DNA from: Amphimedon queenslandica
Taxonomy: Eukaryota; Porifera; Demospongiae; Haplosclerida; Niphatidae
Assembly (NCBI RefSeq): GCF_000090795.2
Contig: NW_003546513.1
Span: forward strand, 50,765 to 114,764
DNA: 64,000 bases
Reading direction: 5' to 3'
The notes beneath the pieces were generated by a model. It saw nothing but the letters and a program-made list of their open reading frames with translations, was not told the origin of the DNA and ran no database searches. Position numbers and translations under genes: made by a program. This document shows, piece after piece, positions 53,284-62,409 of this stretch (its first letter is position 1; each line of letters begins with the position of its first letter).

Positions 53284-54471
53284 ATGAAGATGCAGAGTGT
53301 CTGTACTGTTTCCATTTTGATGTTTCTCTTTGTGCAAGCTGCCAATGGGAGACAACTACGTCTTGCTCTGGAGGATGAATTCAACACATTCAACCTGAGC
53401 CTATGGAAGCACGAGATTACACTATCAGGAGGTGGTAACTGGGAGTTTCAAGCTTATCTCAACAATCGTTCAAACAGCTATGTCAGAGATGGGATACTCT
53501 ATCTCAAACCAACACTGATGGAGGATCAGATTGGGCTAGCTAATGTCAAAGGACAACCGAATGGGTTTACTTTCAACATTTGGGGAGGAGCACCTGCTGA
53601 TCTCTGCACACAGAACCAATTCTATGGATGTGAACGTGTGGCAGGCCCAGCTAATGAATGGAGGTATTTGAATCCAATCAAATCTGCCAGAGTAAGGACA
53701 GCAGAGAGTTTTAATTTCAAATACGGGAGGGTTGAAGTAAAGGCCAAGCTACCAATAGGTGACTGGTTGTGGCCAGCAATATGGATGCTGCCAACACACC
53801 AGCAGTATGGGATATGGCCATCAAGTGGAGAGATAGACATCATGGAATCAAGGGGCAATAGTGTGGAGGATTACCCATTTGGAGGCTATGAAAGTTTCGG
53901 ATCAACTCTTCACTGGGGAATTGACTACCTCCACAATTACTTTGATCAGACCCATGTTACTAGGACACCAAATGTAAACTTGACTGAAGAGTTTCACGTG
54001 TATGGCCTAATATGGAATGAGACATACATTGGTACTTATTTTGATGATGAGTCCAATATTGTTCTACATGTGCCAATAAACCAATCCTTCTGGTCTAGGA
54101 CTGGCCTGCAGTCTCCACCATGGGACAATCCTTGGAAGGACACAGAGATGAATGCCCCCTTCAATCAGGAGTACTACCTCATTATGAATTTAGCTGTTGG
54201 TGGAGTGACTGGCTTCTTTCCTGATGCACCCAATAAGCCGTGGCAAAATGGTCACTCTCATGTAGCGAACCAGTTCTATGATGCTAAGGATGATTGGTAC
54301 CCAACTTGGGATGGAGAGAATAGTGCACTCCAGATTGACTCAGTGAGAGTATGGACATATACTGATGATGATAATAGCACTGGATCCTCTGGTGGAATAA
54401 TGGTCTCCGCTGTTTCATCTGCTGCTATCTTCATTCTTGCTACATTTGCCTTCCTTATTGCTGCTAATTAA
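53284..54471 (+). CDS. GH16 beta-glucanase-like protein, copy 2 (membrane-anchored)
   Basis: Predicted 395 residues in one exon. Signal peptide MKMQSVCTVSILMFLFV, then the GH16 domain with active site GEIDIME (E183, D185, E188). Compared with copy 1 it has a short insertion (KGQPNG) and a different loop around GPANEWRYLN. After the domain comes a small-residue stretch (DDDNSTGSSGG) and a hydrophobic C-terminus (IFILATFAFLIAAN), which fits a GPI-anchor signal or a terminal membrane helix. No introns, like its neighbours and unlike almost every other gene in the window. Confidence 0.93.
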   Translation: MKMQSVCTVSILMFLFVQAANGRQLRLALEDEFNTFNLSLWKHEITLSGGGNWEFQAYLNNRSNSYVRDGILYLKPTLMEDQIGLANVKGQPNGFTFNIWGGAPADLCTQNQFYGCERVAGPANEWRYLNPIKSARVRTAESFNFKYGRVEVKAKLPIGDWLWPAIWMLPTHQQYGIWPSSGEIDIMESRGNSVEDYPFGGYESFGSTLHWGIDYLHNYFDQTHVTRTPNVNLTEEFHVYGLIWNETYIGTYFDDESNIVLHVPINQSFWSRTGLQSPPWDNPWKDTEMNAPFNQEYYLIMNLAVGGVTGFFPDAPNKPWQNGHSHVANQFYDAKDDWYPTWDGENSALQIDSVRVWTYTDDDNSTGSSGGIMVSAVSSAAIFILATFAFLIAAN

Positions 54472-54780
54472 CAATCATCATTACACTCTGCCATTTTAAC
54501 TTTTACTTGAACTAGCTGCTGCTGCTATTGTCATTGTTACCCCCTTTCTTTTGATATTTAAGCTGCTTAACAATTATATTTTCCTTTTTATTTTTTGCCA
54601 TCATAAGCTTTTTTCATTAGATGAATTCATTACAAATATAGTCTATAGACTCAGGAACAATATTCATAGTTGAGCAGCTTAACTGCTGAGGTGTAGATGA
54701 GTGCTGAGTGTATGCTACAACCAATGAATCCAATTACAATAGCACACCCACCAACTTTACTCACTCCAGCTTCCTAAAGG
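54472..54780. other. Spacer between GH16 copies 2 and 3
   Basis: 309 bp, AT-rich, with a possible poly(A) signal region at the left and a pyrimidine-rich stretch before the copy 3 start. Nothing else seen. Confidence 0.5.
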
Positions 54781-55959
54781 ATGGACATCAAATGTATGTC
54801 TTGTTACTATTTCCTGTTCTTACTCTTGGTCACAACTAGCAATGGGAGAGAGCTCACTCTAGCTCTAGAAGATGAATTTGATACATTCAACCTGAGCCTG
54901 TGGAAGCATGAGATTACACTCACTGGAGGAGGTAACTGGGAGTTTGAAGCATACCTCAACAATCGTTCAAACAGCTTTGTAAGAGATGGTGTATTGTATA
55001 TCAAACCAACACTGTTGGAGGATCAGATTGGGTTAGCTAATGTTGAAAATGGTTTCACTATGGATATATGGGGAGGGGCTCCGGCTGATCTTTGCACTCA
55101 AAATGCTTTCTTTGGCTGCTTACGTAAATCAGAGAAGTACACAGGAGGATCTATACTGAATCCTATCAAATCTGCTAGACTCAGGACAGCGGAGAGTTTT
55201 AATTTCAAATACGGGAAGATTGAAGTAAAGGCCAAGCTACCAATAGGTGACTGGTTGTGGCCAGCAATATGGATGCTACCAAGACACAACCAATATGGAG
55301 TATGGCCATCAAGTGGAGAGATAGATATCATGGAATCAAGAGGTAATGCTATTGGTTATTCTGAAGGAGGCTATGACAGTTTTGGATCAACACTGCACTG
55401 GGGAATTGACTATATGTACAACTTCTTTCCTCAAACTCATAAATCAGTTACCATAGGGACCACTTTAGCTAATGACTTCCACGTGTACGGCCTAATATGG
55501 AATGAGACATACATTGGCACTTATTTTGATGATGAGTCCAATGTTGTTTTAAGTGTACCAATAAACCAGTCTTTCTGGTCTAGGACAGGACTATCAACAA
55601 CGTATTGGGACAATCCTTGGGTGGGTGCTGGTAACAACGCTCCTTTTGATCAAGAGTATTACCTCATTATGAATGTAGCAGTGGGTGGAACCACTGGGTT
55701 CTTCCCTGACGGACCTCATAAGCCGTGGAACAATACAAGTCCTACTTCTGTCAACCAGTTTTATGATGCAAAGTCCTCATGGTATCCAACTTGGGATGGT
55801 GACAAGAGTGCATTGAAGATTGATTCAGTAAGAGTTTGGACTTATTCAGATGGAGCTACCAACTCTCCTGGTTCAGGAGGTGCCAAAGAAACCGTCTCAC
55901 CATTTCTTGTTAGTTTATTTCTAATACTTGCACTATATGCAACTGCTACTGTTATGTAA
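54781..55959 (+). CDS. GH16 beta-glucanase-like protein, copy 3 (membrane-anchored)
   Basis: Predicted 392 residues in one exon. Signal peptide MDIKCMSCYYFLFLLLVTT, GH16 domain with active site GEIDIME (E180, D182, E185), and a C-terminal hydrophobic tail (SPFLVSLFLILALYATATVM) after GSGGAKE, again a GPI-anchor or membrane signal. The variable loop between WGGAPADLCTQN and LNPIKSARLRTAESFNF differs in each copy, while the flanks are nearly invariant, so that loop may set ligand specificity. Closest to copy 1 in the body and to copy 2 in having a tail. Confidence 0.93.
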   Translation: MDIKCMSCYYFLFLLLVTTSNGRELTLALEDEFDTFNLSLWKHEITLTGGGNWEFEAYLNNRSNSFVRDGVLYIKPTLLEDQIGLANVENGFTMDIWGGAPADLCTQNAFFGCLRKSEKYTGGSILNPIKSARLRTAESFNFKYGKIEVKAKLPIGDWLWPAIWMLPRHNQYGVWPSSGEIDIMESRGNAIGYSEGGYDSFGSTLHWGIDYMYNFFPQTHKSVTIGTTLANDFHVYGLIWNETYIGTYFDDESNVVLSVPINQSFWSRTGLSTTYWDNPWVGAGNNAPFDQEYYLIMNVAVGGTTGFFPDGPHKPWNNTSPTSVNQFYDAKSSWYPTWDGDKSALKIDSVRVWTYSDGATNSPGSGGAKETVSPFLVSLFLILALYATATVM

Positions 55960-56054
55960 TAGTATATACTGTTACTTTTAACTGGTAGTATTCTGCTGAA
56001 GTTTTTTAAAATGATGTTGCTTTCACTTAAAATTAATGCAAAAATGAGTCAAAT

Positions 56055-57445
56055 CTATTTTTGTTTCTTGTCATTTTTTGCTTTACTGCCTTTCATCTTA
56101 GCAACAGCTATCTGCTGCATTATTGAGCAACTTTCCACAAAAAGACAAATCTAATTATATATTCATAAATATCAGTCATTATTATTATTTTTATTATTGA
56201 TTACCAGTATTACAAAGCACTCCAGTAGTAGAGGTATTGATAGAATTAATGATATAAATACACCAGTTGAATCAAAATACTGCTCAGATAAAAACTGGCT
56301 AAAATAAATAAATAAAACTTGCAATTTCATAAAATCATGACTCACTGAGAATTAGCAGCTGCCCATTCATTGATATATTCACCAGCAAAACAAACCAAAC
56401 CTGCAAAGAATCATTATTTTATTTAATTAATCATTTATTGACAGTCTTTAAACATGTACTTATGTTGTGTAAAACTTTGAGCTCATTTTAATAAAATTTA
56501 AATTCTTTACAAACTTTTAAAAGTTATACTCAGAAATTGGGCTAAAGTCCCTGTACTATAGTACAGTGACTTTGGCCAAAGTTCGCCAAAAATAAAAAGT
56601 AGAGAATTCTCAGTTTTTATTACATTTCCTGATACATATACATGTTCTTATGTTGCGTAGAAAGTTTGAGGTGATTCTGATCAAGTTTGGATTTTTTACA
56701 AATTTTCAAAGTTGCTCCAAAATCGGTTAAAAGTCCCTGTACTATAGTACAGGGACTTTGGCCAAATTTCACCAAAAATGAAAAGTTTAGAATTCTAAGT
56801 TTTTATTACATTTCCTGATACATATACATGTTCTTTTGTTGTGTAAAAAGTTTGAGGTGATTCTGATCAAGTTTGGATTTTTTACAAATTTTTAAAGTTG
56901 CTCCAAAATCGGTTAAAAGTCCCTGTACTATAGTACAGGGACTTTGGCCAAATTTCACCAAAAATGAAAAGTTTAGAATTCTAAGTTTTTATTACATTTC
57001 CTGATACATATACATGTTCTTTTGTTGTGTAAAAAGTTTGAGGTGATTCTGATCAAGCTTGGATTTTTTACAATTTTTTAAAGTTGCTCTAAAATCAGAC
57101 AAAAATTTTGGCTAAGTTTTGCAAAAAATGAAAAGTAGAAAACTCTAAATTTTTCTGATGCATATGAAGTAAAAAATTACCTAATATTAGAAGTATAGCT
57201 GATAATAAATATGGCCTCCTCCTACATACTAATATACACACAAGACAGAGTAAGTGAAAAATAATGACAGCAATTAGAAATGGTTCACTCCAATTGACCT
57301 GTTATAATAATACAATAAAATTACATAAAAATATTCAAAAAATTACTTTTGAAATGACAGCCAATAAAAGACCAACATCAGTAGAAATATCACGATCTTC
57401 TTGTAGCATATCAGCTCCAACTACTTCCACTGTTGGAGCCACCAT
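56055..57445 (-). CDS. TMEM18: TMEM18
   Basis: Small nuclear-envelope membrane protein, predicted 153 residues. Exons: 57347-57445 (MVAPTVEVVGADMLQED), 57181-57298, 56346-56400, 56205-56298 and 56055-56150; phases agree. Identification rests on NWSEPFLIAVIIFHLLC (vertebrate TDWTEPWL-type start of TM1), EYINEWAAAN, and QYFDSTGVFISLILSIPLL, all in the family order, then a basic tail ending KNDKKQK. The third TM and nuclear-envelope targeting tail are kept. The 780-bp third gap between exons (56401-57180) is filled with palindromic satellite units. Starts 79 bp from the archease start, on the other strand. Confidence 0.9.
56450..57150. repeat. Palindromic satellite array, TMEM18 intron
   Basis: Cores near 56549 (one mismatch), 56735 and 56921 (both perfect), 186 bp apart. 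A fourth unit near 57100 has lost the core (ACAAAAATTTTGGC). The last two full units are almost identical, so the array expanded recently. Confidence 0.92.
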
Positions 57446-57524
57446 GTTTAGTGGGCGGGGAAAGAGAATAGTTATTAAATGCGTGGGTGTTGGTTGCTTT
57501 TGAGGGTGTGGCTGTAAATCTGTC
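57446..57524. promoter_or_regulatory. 79-bp head-to-head promoter, TMEM18 and archease
   Basis: The shortest divergent spacer in the window. It contains GGGCGGGG (GC box) at about 57452-57459 and GGGTGTGG near 57503. Both genes must start within or beside it. Confidence 0.55.
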
Positions 57525-58512
57525 ATGGCTGGTATTTCAGTGCCTCCTTGTGATTTGCCTTCAGCTGATACAGAAACAGCTAAAGAAGGAAAATATGAAT
57601 GTAAGGACCTTTAAAACACTTTGAACTAATATTAATTTATTTTGTAGACCTGGATCACACTGCTGATGTGCAGTAAGAGTCTATTCTAATTTTATTTATT
57701 AATTAATTTATTAATTTATTAATTAATTAATTTATTTATTTATTATTTTAGAATACATTCTTGTATCCTCTTACTAATAATAATACAATAATTATAATTA
57801 ATTAATTAATTATGTTACTTCTTTAACAGTACAAAGGGGGAGACACCCTTTCAGAAGCTTTTGAACAAGTGAGGACATAGCAACACATATATATGTATCA
57901 GGAAAAATGGAGAAACCTCTACTTTTCAATTTTGGCAAAATTTGGCCAAAGACTTTGTACTATATAGTACAGGGACTTTGGCCTGATTTTGGACCGACTT
58001 CATAAACTATATTTTAGGCTGCGGTTGCCATGTTTGGGTATATGACAGAGATTGATAAAGTGAGTCCTTCCTTTAAAGAGACAGTGACAGCTGAAGGTGA
58101 TGATATCCTTTCGTTGCTCTATCACTTTCTGGACGAGTGGCTGTTCCTATTCTCAGCTGAACCTTTCTTCATACCCCGGGTTGGTTTATTATTGTCATCA
58201 TCATCATCATCATTATTATTATTATTATTATTATTACTATTTAGTATATTAAAATAACTGATTTTGATACTGAAAATTTTAAGATTACGTCAGAAGGGTG
58301 AGTAACCAATGTAATTATTATTTATTTATTTATTTTAGTTTTGGTGAGGTATTTGATCTCAGCAAGCACCCTCAAGTGAGTAATTAAATTCATTGAGTCA
58401 GCTGACAGTCACATGACCATAGGGAACTGAAGTGAAGGCCATTACTTATTCAAACATGCAGGTCTTCAGCGAATCAGAAACTCACGACGTGTACGTGATT
58501 ATTGACATTTAA
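57525..58512 (+). CDS. ZBTB8OS: Archease (tRNA ligase activator)
   Basis: Activates the RTCB tRNA ligase complex during tRNA splicing. Predicted 161 residues. Exons: 57525-57600, 57648-57672, 57752-57762, 57837-57868, 58018-58179, 58245-58297, 58339-58375 and 58423-58512. Motifs match the family: KYEYLDHTADVQIHSWGDTLSEAFEQ, AVAMFGYMT, LLYHFLDEWLFLFSAEPFFIPR, GFGEVFDLSKHPQGTEVKAITYSNMQV and VYVIIDI at the end. The Asp/His of LDHTAD and the final Asp form the metal site in known archeases. An 11-nt microexon is needed to encode HSW in frame. The intron before exon 5 contains one palindromic unit (57890-58005). Confidence 0.93.
57890..58005. repeat. Single palindromic-family unit in an archease intron
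   Basis: The core centre is lengthened by TA (GTACTATATAGTAC, still a perfect palindrome), with flanks AATTTTGGCAAAATTTGGCC and TTTGGCCTGATTTTGGA. Confidence 0.8.
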
Positions 58513-58608
58513 AAAATAGTACTGATCATCCAGTTATATTTTTATAATAATTATTATTAATTTTAATACAAACAATATGAACTTTATTGAAGTGTGTGTG
58601 TATGTATA

Positions 58609-58682
58609 TCTGATGTTAGTTCATCAGTGTCTGTGAATACAGTGAATATGTATTTATCACAAACACATCACTTTACATCAGA
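58609..58682 (-). ncRNA. SECIS element of selenoprotein U copy 1
   Basis: 3' UTR hairpin on the minus strand. Helix I pairs TCTGATGT (58682-58675) with ACATCAGA (58616-58609). The kink-turn core is GTGAT opposite TGATG. Helix II pairs GTGTTTGTGA with TCACAGACAC, 10 bp with one G-U. Then comes an unpaired TAA and a small apical helix ATAC/GTAT, which is the form II SECIS shape. It lies 63 bp after the stop codon. Structure drawn by eye. Confidence 0.85.
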
Positions 58683-58744
58683 CACACACACACACACACA
58701 CAGTTACATAGCATTGGATAGATCTGATAATAATAATAATGGAG

Positions 58745-59836
58745 TTAAATGGCACACACGTCAGTACAGGCAGCTGCTTCCTCTTGAAGCTCCTTCACTT
58801 GCTGAGTCTTCTCTTTGCTAGTTGCAACAGGTTCAATTCTTAATCATTAAAATATAATTATTATAATTAATAATAGGGTTATACTCTTACTCTGAGATTC
58901 CAAGGGTTCTTAAAATGGTCTCATTAGGACAGTGTTCCCCAGGGACCTCCTCTTTATGAAACAGAAGGAGTTCTCCTCCCTTACGAACTACGAGTAGTCC
59001 ACCATTTTGCAGACCGTCTCCACTAAAATTTCCTTCAATTTTCTTTTGTTTTGCCTAAGGAGAAGAGAAGGAGGTAAAATGAAGAGAATGGAGTGTATCA
59101 TTTTTATTTTACGTCAGAAATTGCTTTTTTAGAAATTGCATTAAAAAAGACTGTTTTTAGAACACTAAAGAGTCCAAACCTACCGTACAAGATGAGAGTA
59201 AAATGAAGTATGTTATTTCACTTACCTCTTGAATTGAAGGTCTTTGTAGCATTTTTGTTTCTCGTCTACATAAACTTCACCGGCAAGAAAACGTTTTGCC
59301 ACAAACTCTTCAGCCCCCAAATTCTCCAGACCCACCCCGACCAGTTTCACTCCATTCTGTGACAGTGTTGGCTAGGAAATGGAGTTTGTATGGTACAACA
59401 TTAATTGTTTATAGTAAGCAACAAGTACTAATATGGCAGATACTACAAGTATTATGTAATATTACAGAATGCCCTCATGAGTTTTGCTCAATTTACAATA
59501 AGAATTAGCTCCTTCCTTACATATTAACACTAGTAAGTAGCTCTCGCCTACCTCTATCTCGCTGACATTAAAAGCTCCGAGCCGACATATTTGTCATCCA
59601 AATCTTCTCAAAAACATGATCACCACATCATTGTCTTTCCATAGACCAGACACAGGAACCGTCTAATGAAAAACAGGAAAGAGAATGTATTGATTGAAAA
59701 TGAAGCAGGGAGTCTTCTTTAGGAGCTCTACCTCTTTAGTCTGGACGCTAGTGATGAGATTATCTTGTATCTTTTCTAAAATAGAAGGATCAGGAACAGC
59801 AGGGGCCGCTGCTGCTGCTGCTGCTGCTGTAGCCAT
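58745..59836 (-). CDS. Selenoprotein U / PRXL2-type thioredoxin-fold protein, copy 1
   Basis: Predicted 221 residues including one selenocysteine. Exons: 59732-59836, 59552-59662, 59226-59371, 59113-59179, 58891-59054 and 58745-58817; all phases agree. The TGA at 59596-59594 is in frame in exon 2 and gives the redox motif RRFG-U-QIC (U58, C61), where PRXL2 relatives have C-x-x-C or U-x-x-C. Both sides of the TGA are conserved, so it is not a stop. Other family blocks are NGVKLVGVGLENLG, FLAGEVYVDEKQKCYKDL and GDGLQNGGLLVVRKGGELL. Redox enzyme, peroxiredoxin-like; substrate unknown. The last exon uses a CTAG acceptor at 58818 and encodes KEKTQQVKELQEE. An alanine run opens the protein. Confidence 0.9.
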
Positions 59837-60210
59837 TGCTTTATCTGTTAGCTAGTCCAAAATAATGAGCCACACCCATCACTCAGCCACTAATTGCATA
59901 ATCAAACACAAGAGGAAATCATATCACATTTATTTACTATTATGTAAGACTGGTCTGTGATAAAAATGATTATAAAAACTATAGACTCTAGGAAACATTG
60001 TGTGTATTTAAACTAAGAGATGATATATCATCAGTTTTGTGTGATTGTAACCTTTGTCACACAAACATCACATCATCCATAGAATAAACACACTTTCATT
60101 ATATGATATGATAATAATATGATACAAGATTACATGATGCTATTTTAAAAGTAAGTGAGACTATAACAATATTTACTAATCCTTTCCATAAATGGATGGA
60201 TGGATATATT
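59837..60210. other. Spacer between selenoprotein copies, holding SECIS 2
   Basis: 374 bp: the promoter side of copy 1 and the 3' UTR of copy 2, on the minus strand. A SECIS-like hairpin is at 60019-60077; otherwise AT-rich with nothing further recognised. Confidence 0.6.
60019..60077 (-). ncRNA. SECIS element of selenoprotein U copy 2
   Basis: Minus-strand hairpin 134 bp after the stop codon. Helix I GATGAT pairs with ATCATC. The core is GTGAT opposite TGATG. Helix II pairs TTTGTGTGA with TCACACAAA, with a small bulge below it. The apical loop begins CAAAGG, supplying the conserved unpaired adenines. Same overall plan as the copy 1 element but a different apical part. Confidence 0.8.
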
Positions 60211-61485
60211 TTACTTCTTCCATTTCTCAGTAACTGAAGGTGGCTCTGTTGTCCTAGAGTATAAAGTTAAAGAATAAGTTGCTATTTCTGATTACTCAAG
60301 TATATAATTAAAGCATAGTCTATTTAATATTTATTCATTTGCTTACTTTGTGATTCCAAGAGCTTTTATTATTGTTTCATCAGTACAAAAGTCTCCGGGG
60401 AATTCTTCTCTATGGAGGAATATCAGTTCGCCTCCTTTTCTAACGATGAGGAGTCCGCCATTTTGAAGACCGTCTCCTTTAAGATTACCTTCAATGTTCC
60501 TCTCTCGTGCCTTTAAGAGAAAGGACACATGATTCAATTATTATGATTTAAATGTGTGCAAGATAGACTGACCACAAAAGACAGTAACCACTCAAATTTG
60601 CTTGTATAAATAATGCATTATACTGATGCCTACCTCTGCCAATATCTTGGATGAGTAGCTGGATATAACGGCTTTAAGAGCTCCAAGGACGCCATACCTG
60701 GCAACATAAGGCAGCAATGTATCAACTGATTCACATTATTGGCGTCTACCTCTTAAAGTTGAGGTCTTTGTAGCATTTTCTTTTATCATCAATGTAGATG
60801 TCGCCTGCAAAATACTTATTCTTCACAAAATCTTCTACCCCAAGACTTTCCAGACCAATCCCAACCAGTTTAATCCCATTAGATGATAATGTTGGCTGGA
60901 GAAAGAGAGGATTCATAACAAGTCAATACAATCCTCAGTGTACAAATAACGAATTAGCACTGTTCAACCTGATATAAACATCATTGGATGAAAGATGTTA
61001 GTGGATGCCAAGTTCAACTACACACACACACACACACACACGCACACACACACACACACTGGCTGGCTGGCAGTGGCTGCTAATTCAATTATATACACAA
61101 TCTGTGACATGCTCAGTGGTGAATGTGGCATGCTGAAACTTCAGTGCTACAAATTTCATAAATTGCAAGAATTGTTTTTCACTGCAAATTTAAGGTATTC
61201 AAGAGCCAGAGTTAGTATCTTTATAGTGCTTACCTCAATGTGGCTGATTTTAACAGCTCCAAACCGACAGATCTGTCATCCGAAACGACGGAAAAACATG
61301 ATCACCACATCATTGTCTTTCCATAAACTCTCAATAGCAACTTTCTGAAGTTTTAAAGACAAATAAAATGAATTATAAATGAGTTCTGCCACATAGATCT
61401 AGTCTACCTTTCCAGCTACAACTGGGAATATGGAGTTAGATCTGATACTGTCCAATACTGGAGAGGAAGCAGAGCTGGTGGCCAT
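60211..61485 (-). CDS. Selenoprotein U / PRXL2-type thioredoxin-fold protein, copy 2
   Basis: Predicted 201 residues. Exons: 61408-61485, 61234-61344, 60750-60895, 60634-60697, 60347-60510 and 60211-60253; phases agree and exon sizes mirror copy 1 (111, 146 and 164 nt are shared). The TGA at 61278-61276 is in frame and gives RRFG-U-QIC (U49, C52). Following blocks: SSNGIKLVGIGLESLG, YFAGDIYIDDKRKCYKDL, YGVLGALKAVISSYSSK and GDGLQNGGLLIVRKGGELI, then a short tail ending TEKWKK. Tandem duplicate of copy 1 on the same strand. Conventional gene callers would split or truncate both genes at the TGA. Confidence 0.9.
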
Positions 61486-61633
61486 TGTCCTTCAACAATC
61501 GAATTAACAAGTTTCTAAATGACATAACAAGTTCTAGTCTTTTATAATAAAGTAAACTAATTAATTAAAATTTAATTGAGCCACACCCAAGTTAATATAT
61601 TTGACTATGAACTGAAAATAATTGTCTGAATTA

Positions 61634-62314
61634 TTATTTCTTTAATAAGGAAAACAGTTTTCCCTTCCATTCGACCAATTGACCATTCAACCATTGTCTA
61701 TTGTGATCATATGATACATAGAAAGCACTTCCAACCAAAGCTCCACCCACTAATGGATAGAACACTCTTTTAAATAGGCCCTCTGTGTGGGAGAGAGGGA
61801 GGGAGAGAGAGATAAGATGAGATGATTACAAATATTTAAAAACTTTTTAACATACTTTTTCTTGCAATTAGGTATCCTAGCAACGTAGCTCCACCCACAG
61901 ACCCACCCAGAACTAACGTACTGTCTTTGCTTATCCCATAATAGTGTAACCACTCTGTTTTAATTAATAATTATTAATCAATTAATAATAATTAATTAAT
62001 TAACATTACAAATTGCCCATACCTTTAATATTGTGGTATTTTCTCAATGAGTTTCCTTTAATTGTTTTCCAGTTGCCCTGAACAGTATCATCACGTGATG
62101 CACAGCACATTCATGTACTTACCTCATATTTCGAATACTCTTCACAAACTGCTCGTCGTATTTTACTGATTTCATTTTGTAAAGGAAGAACTTTCATTTC
62201 ATATTCCAATTTAGGAATCTCCTTTGGATATATAGACCAGGAATACTCTTTCTAATGCAGTTATAATACATGAATTGATTCATTTTCAGTCAATACCTTT
62301 TTATCGTTCACCAT
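61634..62314 (-). CDS. MICOS subunit MIC26/MIC27-like (APOO/APOOL family)
   Basis: Predicted 149 residues. Exons: 62297-62314, 62123-62251, 62023-62077, 61856-61954 and 61634-61782; phases agree. The N-half is charged and helical (KEYSWSIYPKEIPKLEYEMKV). The C-half has two glycine-rich hydrophobic segments, LVLGGSVGGATLLGYLIA and VFYPLVGGALVGSAFYVSY, separated by RKKGLFKR, the pattern of APOO/APOOL proteins that shape mitochondrial cristae. A YP motif in the second segment matches the family. The sequence is short and diverged, so the call is good but not certain. Head-to-head with the SLC22A18-like gene. Confidence 0.72.
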
Positions 62315-62409
62315 TTTACTTTAGCTCCACCTCACTCAGGTACCCACGTGGTGGCACGTGGGCCAGTAATAGGTGGGGCTCGAATTAAACCACGCCTTCA
62401 ATAAACACA
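62315..62409. promoter_or_regulatory. 95-bp head-to-head promoter with paired E-boxes
   Basis: Two CACGTG sites at 62345-62350 and 62355-62360, with starts spaced 10 bp apart (one helical turn), between the MIC26/27-like and SLC22A18-like start codons. Confidence 0.6.

Noticed and set aside
59552-61344. Pseudogene reading of the two PRXL2 genes because of in-frame TGA
   Set aside because: The TGA lies at the same conserved U-x-x-C site in both copies, coding and splicing continue normally, and each gene has a SECIS-like hairpin.
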